Numbered from the stretch's first letter, positions 1-7,697 are shown. The stretch is 64,000 nt of DNA from an uncultured Bdellovibrionales bacterium (GCA_903926205.1 CAIYID010000031.1:124001-188000), one strand, 5' to 3'. Program-made: numbers and translations. The notes: a model not told the origin generated them from the sequence alone.

Positions 1-435
1 TAAATCTCTTTTGTTGTATTGGATCACAAGGGGAATTTCACGAATGTTGTAACCTTGAACCTCTAAATTTTTTTGTAAATTCCTCAAGGCCTCGAGATTT
101 TCATCCATTCTTTCTGACTGCGAATCTGCAACAAAAATAATTCCATCCAAACCTTTCAGAATTAGTTTTCGAGAGGCATCATAAACCACTTGTCCAGGAA
201 CTGAATACAAGTGGAAACGCGTCTTATAACCTCGAATATCACCAATATTGAGAGGCAAAAAATCAAAAAATAAAGTTCTTTCGATGTCAGTGTTAAGCGC
301 AATTAATTTTGATTTTTGATCGTCGGCAGTGTTTTGATAAACCCATTGCACATTGGTCGTTTTTCCTCCTAAAGAGGGACCATAATAAACAATCTTGCAG
401 TGAATTTCTTTTGCATTATGGTTAAAGAACGACAT
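1..435 (-). CDS. mglA: MglA-type Ras-like GTPase (C-terminus cut by window edge)
   Basis: The first 145 codons are present and the frame runs off the left edge. Small bacterial Ras-like GTPases of the MglA family set front/rear cell polarity and control gliding and type IV pilus activity. Visible motifs are the P-loop GPSLGGKTT (residues 19-27), the switch region with VPGQ followed by YDASRKLIL, FVADSQ in the core strand, and the base-recognition motif NKRD at the edge. The start ATG at 435 follows a GAGGA ribosome site about 6-8 bases upstream. It lies 42 bases downstream of recR on the same strand, so it may be co-transcribed with dnaX-ybaB-recR. The motif order matches myxobacterial MglA closely. 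The missing C-terminus cannot be judged. Confidence 0.93.
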   Translation of the reverse strand, partial: MSFFNHNAKEIHCKIVYYGPSLGGKTTNVQWVYQNTADDQKSKLIALNTDIERTLFFDFLPLNIGDIRGYKTRFHLYSVPGQVVYDASRKLILKGLDGIIFVADSQSERMDENLEALRNLQKNLEVQGYNIREIPLVIQYNKRDL

Positions 436-477
436 TTTTAATCCTCACAAGTTACAAAACTTTTTTTTGATTCAAAT

Positions 478-1116
478 CTAAAGCTGGATCCGATTCTCCA
501 GAGCCCGCCCCATGGTTCTATCATCAACATAGTCGATATCACTGCCAATGGGAACTCCATGAGCAATTCGGCTGATTCGAAGTCCAGTGTGCTCCAACTG
601 TTTTGCTAAATACAAAATAGTGGTGTCACCCTCTAGATCCGCGTCCAATGCCATAATAATTTCTTTCATTTTTGGCTTTTGTGAAACAGAAGTCTCCCCT
701 AGGCTTTGGTCGATACCTTGATTTAGTCGCGTCAGTAATTCTTGAATCTTCAAGTCTGACGGGCCAACACCATCCAAAGGACTAATCGTTCCATGTAATA
801 CATGGTAACGACCACGAAAAGCTCCAGAGGCCTCGATGCGCATAATATCTGAAGGTTCTTCGACCACACATAAAACTTCATCTGAACGATGGGGATCTTC
901 ACAATATCTGCAGATTTTACGGTCGGTGTAATTAAAACAAACGGGACAAGTTTTGATTTCAGTGCGAACTCGCTCAAGGGCTTCACCCAAGCGCATCGAA
1001 TACTCCGATGGGGAGCGAAGCACATAATAGGCTAAGCGCTGCGCCGTCTTTGGCCCAATTCCCGGAAGACGGGCTAATTCGTGAACTAGTTTTTCAAGAG
1101 CGGGAATGTTCAGCAT
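478..1116 (-). CDS. recR: Recombination mediator protein RecR
   Basis: RecR works with RecO (and RecF) to load RecA onto SSB-coated single-stranded DNA during gap repair. The 212-residue product has the helix-hairpin-helix LPGIGPKTAQR near residues 17-27, a four-cysteine zinc finger (Cys57, Cys60, Cys69, Cys72) and a Toprim domain starting near VLCVVEEPSD at residue 82. The second Toprim acidic loop reads ALDADLEGD. The protein is slightly longer than the usual ~200 residues because of a 15-20 residue insert around 133-150, just before that loop. It sits 6 bases after ybaB, in the dnaX-ybaB-recR order found in many bacteria, so co-transcription is likely. Confidence 0.97.
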   Translation of the reverse strand: MLNIPALEKLVHELARLPGIGPKTAQRLAYYVLRSPSEYSMRLGEALERVRTEIKTCPVCFNYTDRKICRYCEDPHRSDEVLCVVEEPSDIMRIEASGAFRGRYHVLHGTISPLDGVGPSDLKIQELLTRLNQGIDQSLGETSVSQKPKMKEIIMALDADLEGDTTILYLAKQLEHTGLRISRIAHGVPIGSDIDYVDDRTMGRALENRIQL

Positions 1117-1122
1117 TAAGAA

Positions 1123-1446
1123 CTAGAATAGTCCTGGAATATTCATTCCGCCACTGATCTTTTCCATTTCTTTGGCCATGGTTTCTTTAGCAACTTTAAT
1201 TGCATCATTAGAGGCCATGACAATCAGGTCCTGAAGCATTTCCGAGTCTCCAGACTTGATCAATTCAGGACTGATGACGACTGATTTCAAAAGATGGTCA
1301 CCGTTCACGGTGACTTTTACCGCTCCGCCACCAGCCGTGCCATCAAAGGCTTGCTGACCGATTTCCTCTTGCACCTTTTTCATTTTCAATTGCATTTGAT
1401 TTGCTTGTTTCATCAATTGCGCCATTCCGCCTGCAAAACCCTTCAT
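1123..1446 (-). CDS. ybaB: YbaB/EbfC family nucleoid-associated protein
   Basis: This 107-residue protein belongs to the YbaB/EbfC family of small dimeric DNA-binding, nucleoid-associated proteins. Seen in the sequence: a Met/Gln/Lys-rich N-terminal helix (MAQLMKQANQMQLKMKKVQEE), a GGGAVKVTVNGD turn-strand segment typical of the family, and a C-terminal helix ending GGMNIPGLF. Its start codon overlaps the dnaX stop (ATGA-type, 4 bases) and recR follows 6 bases later. It is therefore part of the dnaX-ybaB-recR unit and probably translationally coupled to dnaX. The precise role of the family is still debated. Confidence 0.95.
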   Translation of the reverse strand: MKGFAGGMAQLMKQANQMQLKMKKVQEEIGQQAFDGTAGGGAVKVTVNGDHLLKSVVISPELIKSGDSEMLQDLIVMASNDAIKVAKETMAKEMEKISGGMNIPGLF

Positions 1447-3068
1447 GTATTCTCCTTGATCGATTTGATTTGTCCCTTAAATGCCGTATTCGCGGCTATC
1501 ACTTTTGGATGAGCGGCCACTTGCTCAGCCATGCTTTTCTGCTTTTTATCTTCTTTGTCCAATTCATTAGCTCTAGCAGAAACGGCTTGTCCCTCTTTTT
1601 CCTTCGACTCTTGAGAGAATCCAAGGGTTAAAGAATAACCAGCTCCCCAATACTGATCAACAAAAGTCTGCATACGTTCACGCGTGGCGCGATCAGACAT
1701 TTGGTCTTTCAGAAAAGACATTTTCGTTGGCACCGCCAACTCAATCACTTTATTTTTTTCTGCTATAAATAAAAGATTTTCTATCTTCGCACCTAACAAA
1801 GAATCTGCGGACTTGATTGTTTGCACAAGCTCAAACCATCGATCTTGTGGGTTAAGCGAAAGTGGGCTCTTCTGTGGAGTCGGCCTCGTCGTCGGCAGCA
1901 CTGGCTTAGGAACCGTCATAGTTTTTGTCGTCGGCACCACCACCTGGCCAGACAAAAGGGCTTGCAAAGAGGCCACCCGAGGAGCAGAAGCCATCCGCAA
2001 AAGAATCATTTCCATCACGGTGCGAGGGTCCCCTGCGCGACTGATATCATTAGCACCTTTCAACATCATATCAAAAAGTAAATGAATATCTTCCTCACTG
2101 ACTTGCTGACCTAAATCTTGCAAAAACCGAATCTCAGAATCAGGAAGTTCAATTAAAGTGGTGTCGGTTTTTTCGCTAATTTTTATGAGTAAAAGATGGC
2201 GAATGTTTTCCAAAAGATCGCCCGCGAAAAGACTTGGTTCATAGCCCGCCAATGCTATTTTTTGTAAACTTAAAAGAATTCCCTGTGAATCACGGCTCAC
2301 CAATTCTGAAATTACTTCTAGCAAAAGACTGTGATCAGTGAGTCCCAAAATTTCAACAACATTCGATTTTGTCAAAGGACCATTAGCAAAAGTAATCACT
2401 TGATCTAACAAGCTTTGCGCATCCCTCATAGAGCCATCGCCCTGCCTGGCAATCATCCAGAGAGCCTCGGGCTCTGCAGAAATTTTATCAGAATCACAAA
2501 TCAACTTGAGTCGATCTGCAATCATTCGCGTAGCGATTCGGCGAAAATCAAATCGCTGACAGCGAGATAAAATTGTTTGAGGGATCTTGTGCACTTCCGT
2601 GGTCGCCATAATGAAAATGACATGGTCTGGCGGTTCTTCGAGGGTTTTTAACAACGCATTGAATGCACTCGTCGTGAGCATGTGAACTTCATCCACGATA
2701 TAGACTTTATATTTTCCAGAGGAAGGAGCATAAGCAACTGTATCGCGCAAATCGCGAATTGAATCGACTCCATTATTAGAAGCCCCATCAATTTCAGTAA
2801 CATTTGGACTTCGCGAAAGAGAAATCTCTTCACACTCTGAACATTTATTACATGGAATAAAATTTTGTGCATTCGGGCAGCGTAAGGCTTTTGCTAAAAT
2901 CCGTGCTGACGAAGTTTTCCCAGTTCCTCGCGGACCTGTGAATAACAGGGCATGCGGGAGGCGATTGTTTTTAAGCGCATTTTGTAATGTTGTTGTGACA
3001 TGAGTTTGACCAACCAATTGATCAAAACTTTGCGAGCGCCATTTTCGTGCTATCACCTGGTAGGACAA
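1443..3068 (-). CDS. dnaX: DNA polymerase III subunit gamma/tau
   Basis: DnaX is the ATPase core of the clamp loader and organises the replicative polymerase. I chose the TTG start at 3068, giving 541 residues. The product then begins with the family's usual SYQVIARKWR, a GAGGGG ribosome site lies upstream, and the longer reading to 3098 would run into the SRP RNA. With this start, Walker A is GPRGTGKT (residues 45-52), the zinc cysteines are 64, 73, 76 and 79, and Walker B/DEVH is near 126-129. A proline/threonine-rich linker near residue 400 precedes the C-terminal domain. A run of seven A (plus-strand T 1753-1759) forms a possible -1 slippery heptamer at codons 437-439, with an immediate -1 stop (see findings). 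SRP RNA is just upstream; ybaB overlaps the end. Confidence 0.96.
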   Translation of the reverse strand: MSYQVIARKWRSQSFDQLVGQTHVTTTLQNALKNNRLPHALLFTGPRGTGKTSSARILAKALRCPNAQNFIPCNKCSECEEISLSRSPNVTEIDGASNNGVDSIRDLRDTVAYAPSSGKYKVYIVDEVHMLTTSAFNALLKTLEEPPDHVIFIMATTEVHKIPQTILSRCQRFDFRRIATRMIADRLKLICDSDKISAEPEALWMIARQGDGSMRDAQSLLDQVITFANGPLTKSNVVEILGLTDHSLLLEVISELVSRDSQGILLSLQKIALAGYEPSLFAGDLLENIRHLLLIKISEKTDTTLIELPDSEIRFLQDLGQQVSEEDIHLLFDMMLKGANDISRAGDPRTVMEMILLRMASAPRVASLQALLSGQVVVPTTKTMTVPKPVLPTTRPTPQKSPLSLNPQDRWFELVQTIKSADSLLGAKIENLLFIAEKNKVIELAVPTKMSFLKDQMSDRATRERMQTFVDQYWGAGYSLTLGFSQESKEKEGQAVSARANELDKEDKKQKSMAEQVAAHPKVIAANTAFKGQIKSIKENT

Positions 3069-3081
3069 AAAAACCCCTCTT

Positions 3082-3188
3082 AAAAAGTGGCTGGGCACCC
3101 CCTGTCACAAAGTCCTCTGACTACCGTTGCTCCCTTCCGGGCCTAGCGGGATTTGGCAAAGGCGCAATTGCAGGGGACCCAGCCACTT
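3082..3188 (-). ncRNA. ffs: 4.5S signal recognition particle RNA
   Basis: The minus-strand transcript folds into the long rod of small bacterial SRP RNA. The 5' AAGTGGCTGGG pairs with the 3' CCCAGCCACTT, and the apical region contains the diagnostic GGCCCGGAAGGGAGCAACGG loop that binds Ffh. The length of about 107 nt fits the Ffs type without an Alu domain. The terminal stem followed by TTTTT may also act as a terminator. The gene sits immediately upstream of dnaX, with only about 13 bases between the RNA end and the dnaX TTG start. Ends are estimated from pairing, to within a few bases. Confidence 0.95.
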
Positions 3189-3196
3189 GGTTGTGT

Positions 3197-3227
3197 ATAA
3201 TAATATTGTCCGCTTTCCGATGACTAA
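3197..3227 (-). promoter_or_regulatory. Putative promoter of the SRP RNA
   Basis: A TATTAT -10 (3197-3202) lies about 7 bases before the expected 5' end of the SRP RNA, within a TATTATTATAC run. The best -35 candidate is TTAGTC (3222-3227) with 19-base spacing, which is weak. The call rests mainly on position, so confidence is modest. Confidence 0.35.
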
Positions 3228-3299
3228 CTTATCGCGTTAGCACCTTTGTTTGAGCTCGAGCGGCTTTTCGCAGAAGAATAGGGTATTATCAGACCTGGC

Positions 3300-4331
3300 T
3301 TATGAGAAAGACCAAATTATTTTTTCTAAAGCTTCAACTTCTTCCGCCCAATAATTATATTCTTTGAACAAGGGAAAAAGTCGAGGAAAGCTTGGGTCGC
3401 TCCAGCGTCTTGCTATCCATGCTGCGTAGTTAATAATTCGCAAACCACGAAGCAAAGGAATCCACTTCCATTGTTCGTGAGGGAATCTTCGCAAAGATTC
3501 ATAGCCCTTCATGAGGGAATCCTGTTCTTCTTTAAACTCAGCTGAAGAAAATAACATCCAAAAATCTTGGACCACTGGCCCTTGCATGCAATCGTCAAAA
3601 TCCACAAAGAAAAATATTCCATCCTGGCCAATTTGATCTCGATAAAGAATGTTGCCACGATGGCAGTCTCCATGAATCGCTTGAAAGCTTTCAAAATCGA
3701 TCGTTTGTTGAAGCGCAGAAAATAATTCCTCGGCGGCGTCAATGTATCGTTTTCGCATTTCAGGCGCGATCCAAGGAATAAGAAAGTCCAAATTACTCCA
3801 AGGATCGTGGGGTGTTTCCCCTAAAATTGGTCGCTGCTGAAAACGAATTTTAGCTCCAACATTATGAAGAATCGCGAGTTGTCGTCCGACCTGCTCCATA
3901 TCCTTAAGAGTCAACTCTTGCGGCATTCGCCCCAGCACTTTGGGAAAAAAGGCCACATGAATTCCTTGATGAGTTGAAAGAGTGGATTTGTTATTCTGCA
4001 TAAGAGGAGCTGCTACGTGAAGGCCCTCCGCTTGCAGACTAGCTAAAAAGCGGTGCTCTTCAAGAATGCATTCCTTTGTCCATCTGCCAGGCCGATAAAA
4101 CTTCGCAATAACTCGATCCGATTGATGATCCCTTGGCTCGTCTTTGCTCGCCTCTGCCTTTTTCTCTGCCGCTGTGCCCTCTGGCTCTAATCGAATATCA
4201 AATACGCGATTTTCATAAGAATTCAATTGGGTGAACTCCCCAGTGGGAGCCATTCCTGCAGATTCTGTTGCTTCTAACACGAGTTCCGGGTCTAAATGAA
4301 TGAATGAGTCTTTTTGATTTTTTTCGTGCAC
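3300..4331 (-). CDS. srkA: SrkA/RdoA (YihE)-like stress response serine/threonine kinase
   Basis: The protein belongs to the APH/choline-kinase-like fold, SrkA branch. In E. coli SrkA protects cells from stress-induced death and is linked to Cpx signalling. The 343-residue product carries the SrkA N-terminal signature LNSYENRVF (residues 37-45), the Lys-containing strand KFYRPGRW (77-84), the catalytic loop HGDCHRGN (220-227) and the metal-binding VDFDD (243-247). A charged insert (about residues 49-73, Glu/Lys/Asp-rich) lengthens it relative to the ~328-residue E. coli protein. Its first 28 bases overlap the divergent metallopeptidase reading frame. I favour this start because the N-terminus aligns well with SrkA, so the partner's start is the doubtful one. 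Confidence 0.9.
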   Translation of the reverse strand: MHEKNQKDSFIHLDPELVLEATESAGMAPTGEFTQLNSYENRVFDIRLEPEGTAAEKKAEASKDEPRDHQSDRVIAKFYRPGRWTKECILEEHRFLASLQAEGLHVAAPLMQNNKSTLSTHQGIHVAFFPKVLGRMPQELTLKDMEQVGRQLAILHNVGAKIRFQQRPILGETPHDPWSNLDFLIPWIAPEMRKRYIDAAEELFSALQQTIDFESFQAIHGDCHRGNILYRDQIGQDGIFFFVDFDDCMQGPVVQDFWMLFSSAEFKEEQDSLMKGYESLRRFPHEQWKWIPLLRGLRIINYAAWIARRWSDPSFPRLFPLFKEYNYWAEEVEALEKIIWSFS

Positions 4332-5059
4332 GCTCTACGGATAATCCAAAACCAGAGCTTTGGCAATTTAAGCATTGGCAAGTGCGAGTGATTCGCAGTC
4401 TGCGCCGAAAAACGCTTGGTCTGGAACTCAAGCCTCATCAGCCCATTATTGTCAGAACGAACAAAAGTACAACCCGAAACGAAATAGAAAAAATTTTAGA
4501 GCAAAAACAAAGATGGCTTGAAAAAAACTTGGAGAAACTTAACTCCTTACCAAGAACACAACGTCGTGAATTAAAAGAGGGTGAAAAAATTCATTTTCTT
4601 GGGGAAACCTTTTCTCTCCGTAAATCAGTGACCCCTTTGAAGTCTGCCTTTTTAGTCCGTACTGAAAGTCATATTAATTTTTTAATGCCGCAAGAGATGT
4701 TGCAAGAACCCTTAACCCCAAAAATGGTGCATCAAATTTTGCGACAATTTTATCTTCGAGAGGCACGAAAATACCTGCCTCTTCTTTTAAAAGAGATCGC
4801 ACAACAAACTGGCCTGCAGCCCAAAAAATTACGTGTTGGCTATATGAGTTCTCGCTGGGGGAGTTGTTCTTCCAAAGGTACAATCTCTCTAAATTCTAAA
4901 ATTATGGCCGCTCCATCCTGGGTGATCGAATCGGTTATTGTTCACGAACTCTGTCATTTACGTCACATGAATCACTCTAAAGAATACTGGAAATTGGCAA
5001 ACTCGCTATTTCCGCGACATCAAGAGGCAGATCAGTGGTTGCACGATCATTTGTCGTGA
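4304..5059 (+). CDS. YgjP-like (DUF45) zinc metallopeptidase
   Basis: This 251-residue protein is of the YgjP/WLM-type metallopeptidase family, whose substrates are mostly unknown. The zinc motif HELCHLRH (residues 214-221) is followed by HSKEYW, which supplies the third histidine (His224). The upstream SRWGSC (183-188) is a hallmark of the family. The first ~25 residues precede the conserved domain, and the start overlaps srkA divergently by 28 bases. True initiation may therefore lie downstream, for example near the GTG encoding residue 28. No ribosome site is obvious at 4304. No neighbour suggests a substrate. Confidence 0.87.
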   Translation: MSLFDFFRARSTDNPKPELWQFKHWQVRVIRSLRRKTLGLELKPHQPIIVRTNKSTTRNEIEKILEQKQRWLEKNLEKLNSLPRTQRRELKEGEKIHFLGETFSLRKSVTPLKSAFLVRTESHINFLMPQEMLQEPLTPKMVHQILRQFYLREARKYLPLLLKEIAQQTGLQPKKLRVGYMSSRWGSCSSKGTISLNSKIMAAPSWVIESVIVHELCHLRHMNHSKEYWKLANSLFPRHQEADQWLHDHLS

Positions 5060-5092
5060 AGGACTGAATGATGAAATTTTTTAAACTATAAA

Positions 5093-5608
5093 CTACAATT
5101 TTTCCGAAGTTAATACCTGTTGAGCCGATGGGGGAAGCTTATCAGCACTTAGAAGAAATTGACTCACCTGCCATATTTCGGTTTCTGATAAACTTTCGTC
5201 AAATCCAGGCATCCCAGTAAGTCGCATTCCATTTTTTACTGACCAAAAAACTTCGCCGATAGGATCTTCCGTTAATCCCTGGTTAGGCTCAAAAAACTGC
5301 GGTGGCCTAGGAAATAACCCTTTGGAAATAAAAGTGGGTTGATTTGCCGAAAGACCGTGGCAGACATCACAATGCTTCACATAAATTTTTGCGCCCGCGA
5401 GCAAGTTCATCTCATCACTGGAAAGCGGCGACCGCCTAGTAATGTCGTCTTTCATTGCTCTGTCTATAGCTAGTTTAGCAATAAAACGCTCCATTGGAAG
5501 AGGAACTCCCTTGGCTGCTACAGGCATACCGCCAGAAATAATAAAAATGTACCCACCGATTGGAGGAAGAAAAATTCCAATAACCATGCCCCAAAAAAAC
5601 TTTTTCAC
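5093..5608 (-). CDS. Monohaem c-type cytochrome, membrane-anchored or periplasmic
   Basis: The 171-residue product has an N-terminal hydrophobic segment (about residues 4-26) that could be an uncleaved anchor or a signal peptide. A single haem site CDVCH lies at residues 80-84, and the likely distal ligand is Met133 in GMPGF. A C-terminal helix with EIWQVSQFLLSAD is typical of class I cytochromes. It should carry electrons in the periplasm; its redox partner is not shown. The start is a GTG at 5608. The ribosome-binding GAGG lies in a 12-base unit that is perfectly duplicated upstream (5612-5635). No oxidase or maturation genes are adjacent. Confidence 0.87.
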   Translation of the reverse strand: MKKFFWGMVIGIFLPPIGGYIFIISGGMPVAAKGVPLPMERFIAKLAIDRAMKDDITRRSPLSSDEMNLLAGAKIYVKHCDVCHGLSANQPTFISKGLFPRPPQFFEPNQGLTEDPIGEVFWSVKNGMRLTGMPGFDESLSETEIWQVSQFLLSADKLPPSAQQVLTSEKL

Positions 5609-5611
5609 TTA

Positions 5612-5635
5612 ATATACCTCGGAATATACCTCGGA
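5612..5635 (-). repeat. Tandem 12-bp duplication containing the cytochrome ribosome-binding site
   Basis: The plus strand reads ATATACCTCGGA twice in immediate succession (5612-5623 and 5624-5635). On the minus strand each copy supplies CCGAGG, so the cytochrome GTG at 5608 is preceded by two identical ribosome-site-like GAGG motifs 12 bases apart. Only the proximal one has normal spacing. Confidence 0.85.
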
Positions 5636-5868
5636 TGTGGCTAGTCTATTTTAGCTTGAGCAAGATTGTCTATTGGCTCTTTAATTTCCGCCCTTATGAC
5701 CGGTAAGAAAAATAATGCAACATTTAAATTAATTGAAAAGCTATGTAACCAATTGAAATAAATATAAAATAGAATAACTCAACTTCATTTTTAATCAGTG
5801 TAACGATAAAATTGTATTTCTAGCCTTCGATTTCAATTTTTTGCTAGGACTTTGAACAAAAACAGGAT

Positions 5869-5900
5869 AAAAGGGCGATTAAGAATAAATAGTCCCTTTT
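5869..5900 (+). promoter_or_regulatory. Inverted repeat in the leader region of the RNA-binding protein gene
   Basis: AAAAGGG (5869-5875) and CCCTTTT (5894-5900) can form a 7-bp stem with an 18-base loop, about 70 bases before the RRM gene start. The 359-base region 5609-5967 has no other gene I can support. A structured leader would fit an autoregulated or cold-responsive RNA-binding protein, but that is inference. No convincing -35/-10 pair stands out. Confidence 0.3.
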
Positions 5901-5967
5901 GAGTGAAAAAGCGTTCGGCTCCTTTTCCCTTTAGCGGCGACCCTATTATCAATTCTAAGGAGGAATA

Positions 5968-6348
5968 ATGGGCAAAAAAGTATATGTAGGAAATCTTTCT
6001 TACGCAGTAAATGATCAATCTTTGGGCGACATGTTCGCTAACTTCGGTACTGTTGAATCAGCACGTATCGTTACTGATCGTGACTCTGGACGCAGCAAAG
6101 GCTTCGGTTTCGTTGAAATGTCAACAGACGAAGAAGCTCAAGCAGCTATCGAAAAATTGAACGGCACTGAGCAATCAGGTCGCGCAATCAACGTAAGCGA
6201 AGCTAAACCAATGGCACCTCGCGAAGGTGGCGGCGGCGGACGTGGCGGCTTCGGTGGTGGTGGAGGCGGCGGACGCGGCGGTGGCGGCGGACGTGGTGGT
6301 TTCGGCGGCGGCGGCGGACGCGGTGGTGGCGGCGGCGGACGTTACTAA
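5968..6348 (+). CDS. Glycine-rich RRM-domain RNA-binding protein
   Basis: The 126-residue protein has one RNA recognition motif with RNP2 VYVGNL (residues 5-10) and RNP1 KGFGFVEM (44-51). A C-terminal tail from about residue 86 is made almost entirely of Gly with spaced Arg (GGGGRGGF-type, RGG-like). Bacterial members bind RNA and are often cold- or stress-induced; targets here are unknown. A near-perfect AAGGAGG ribosome site (5957-5963) sits 4 bases before the ATG, and a strong intrinsic terminator follows at 6379-6414. This points to a highly expressed single-gene transcript. The GGN-rich tail creates a long alanine-rich shadow reading frame that is not a gene. Confidence 0.93.
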   Translation: MGKKVYVGNLSYAVNDQSLGDMFANFGTVESARIVTDRDSGRSKGFGFVEMSTDEEAQAAIEKLNGTEQSGRAINVSEAKPMAPREGGGGGRGGFGGGGGGGRGGGGGRGGFGGGGGRGGGGGGRY

Positions 6349-6378
6349 GAACTTCTCTATTATTATAAAATTATTTTA

Positions 6379-6414
6379 CCAAAAGCCGGCGACCTCGTCG
6401 GCTTTTGGTTTTTT
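6379..6414 (+). terminator. Intrinsic terminator after the RRM gene
   Basis: A CCAAAAGCCG ... CGGCTTTTGG stem is followed by TTTTTT. It lies 31 bases after the stop codon of the glycine-rich RRM gene. Confidence 0.92.
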
Positions 6415-6799
6415 ACGAGCTGTTTTTCGCTCACTGTCGACATCGTGAACAGGGATTTTACTATCAAACAGAGGTTATCTCATTTTGAGACTGGCTTAGT
6501 TTTAGCTTATATCCACCGAAAGATCGTTCTGCTGAACCCTAGACATTTGAACGATTGAATCTAATCGGTGAAAATTTTTGAAAAATTTCCTACGAAATAT
6601 TTAGACGAGAGCTGAGTAAGGTGTTGAGCCCGAAAAGTCATTTTGTCTGATTTTTAGACACTATCTTTTTTTATAACAGTTTTATTAGCGATATTTATTA
6701 GAGTATTTTCAGGCGGTTATCAGTTTATCTCAAAGAGGCACAATTCTAGCAAAAGCTCTTTGTAGGAAAGAAGCTGAGAACAAAACAGCGAGGTGAACT
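6415..6799. other. Intergenic region, no gene seen
   Basis: About 385 bases lie between the RRM terminator and the lipoprotein gene at 6800. A short hairpin TGTCT-GATTTTT-AGACA followed a few bases later by T7 (around 6645-6672) could be a weak terminator. The GAGGTGA ribosome site of the next gene is at the right end. I see no open frame with a ribosome site, and no tRNA. Confidence 0.6.
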
Positions 6800-7516
6800 A
6801 TGATTCGCGCAAAGGGAAAGCTAAATTTTGCATTGTACTCCTTAGTTACGACAACCATCATCGCTTGTAGCAACGCTCAATTTTCTACGACAGCAGCCTC
6901 AGCACCTCCTGGAGTAACGATAACTCCAACTCCGACACCTGGCCCAACGACAACGACAACACCAACCCCCACTCCAACGCCAATGGCTAGTTGTAGTTCC
7001 AATTCAACAGTTCCTCTTCATGTGAGTTATGCGGGATTATCCAATGCGAGTGCGAGCATAAATTTACACAATACTGGCGATGGGCATTACTATGGAAATG
7101 TTTCTCTGAATTACACCTCTGGAGGAAATCAATACTCCGCTAGCTACTCAGCACCATCAGGAAATAACATCACAATTCCTTCTTTGTATGACAATGGAAC
7201 ACAAACATCGACTTTTAACTCTTTTTATAACAACGGCCAAAAATTCAGTGGATTTTTCCAAAACAGCGTTGGTGCTGTTGTTGTATCGATAACCAGTGTT
7301 GATAGTGGTGGCTGTGCTTCAGGAAATATTTATTTCCAAAACTTCGTTCAAACCGGAGCCATTCAATCGCCATATCGCTACTGCTGGTTCATCTACAACG
7401 GACCTTTTAATTGTCGTGATAACAGCATCATTAACAAAACGTCCACTGTGCCTGGTAGCCCTTACACGGCAATCGGCTCTTTCAGTGGCTTGCCAATTAA
7501 TCAAGCTTTTCAATGA
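6800..7516 (+). CDS. Putative lipoprotein with Pro/Thr-rich linker, unknown function
   Basis: I do not recognise the family. The 238-residue product begins with a signal sequence ending in the lipobox-like IIAC, with the predicted lipidated Cys near residue 23. Then comes a Thr/Pro-repeat linker (PTPTPGPTTTTTPTPTPTP, about residues 42-60) and a Ser/Asn/Tyr/Gly-rich domain with several cysteines. The composition suggests an extracytoplasmic beta-rich domain held away from the membrane by the linker. A GAGGTGA ribosome site precedes the ATG. Its stop codon overlaps the ATG of a small downstream frame that encodes a secreted peptide after a frameshift (7513-7697), so the two may form a unit. Confidence 0.75.
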   Translation: MIRAKGKLNFALYSLVTTTIIACSNAQFSTTAASAPPGVTITPTPTPGPTTTTTPTPTPTPMASCSSNSTVPLHVSYAGLSNASASINLHNTGDGHYYGNVSLNYTSGGNQYSASYSAPSGNNITIPSLYDNGTQTSTFNSFYNNGQKFSGFFQNSVGAVVVSITSVDSGGCASGNIYFQNFVQTGAIQSPYRYCWFIYNGPFNCRDNSIINKTSTVPGSPYTAIGSFSGLPINQAFQ

Positions 7517-7697
7517 GGACACGTTTTTTTGCGGCTTGATTATTATCTTCTCAGGTCAGGCTTATGCGACAGTGCCATCAGTAAGCCCGGCACTTGCTAC
7601 GATATTCATAGCGAACTCTGCGTTGGCTCCTCAGCAATTGATCAAGATCGTGAAGGAAAAAAATTGTTGCAACAATCAAGGTCCATTGAATTGGTGA
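7513..7697 (+). pseudogene. Small secreted-protein ORF interrupted at a T7 tract (frameshift or slippage)
   Basis: An ATG overlapping the stop of the upstream lipoprotein gene (ATGA, 7513-7516) opens MRTRFFAA and then stops. If one base is gained, or the ribosome slips -1, at the T7 tract, the frame continues as a 61-residue protein. That product has a classical signal peptide (MRTRFF-CGLIIIFSGQAYA, cleavage after residue 19) and a 42-residue mature part containing a Cys-Cys pair, ending at the TGA at 7695-7697. In the ATG frame the tract reads T-TTT-TTT, a perfect slippery heptamer. Possible causes are a decayed gene, a phase-variable homopolymer, programmed frameshifting or a sequencing error. 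I do not know the function. Confidence 0.5.

Noticed and set aside
3069-3098. Longer dnaX start beginning MPSHFLRGVF
   Set aside because: It would overlap the SRP RNA terminal stem, has no ribosome site, and adds residues absent from the family.
3191-3300. Possible tRNA next to the SRP RNA
   Set aside because: I found no T-arm consensus (GGTTCGAATCC-like) and no cloverleaf in the gap.
6227-6448. Alanine/valine-rich reading frame across the glycine-rich tail of the RRM gene
   Set aside because: It is a by-product of the GGN codon run in another frame, and the real gene's terminator lies inside it.
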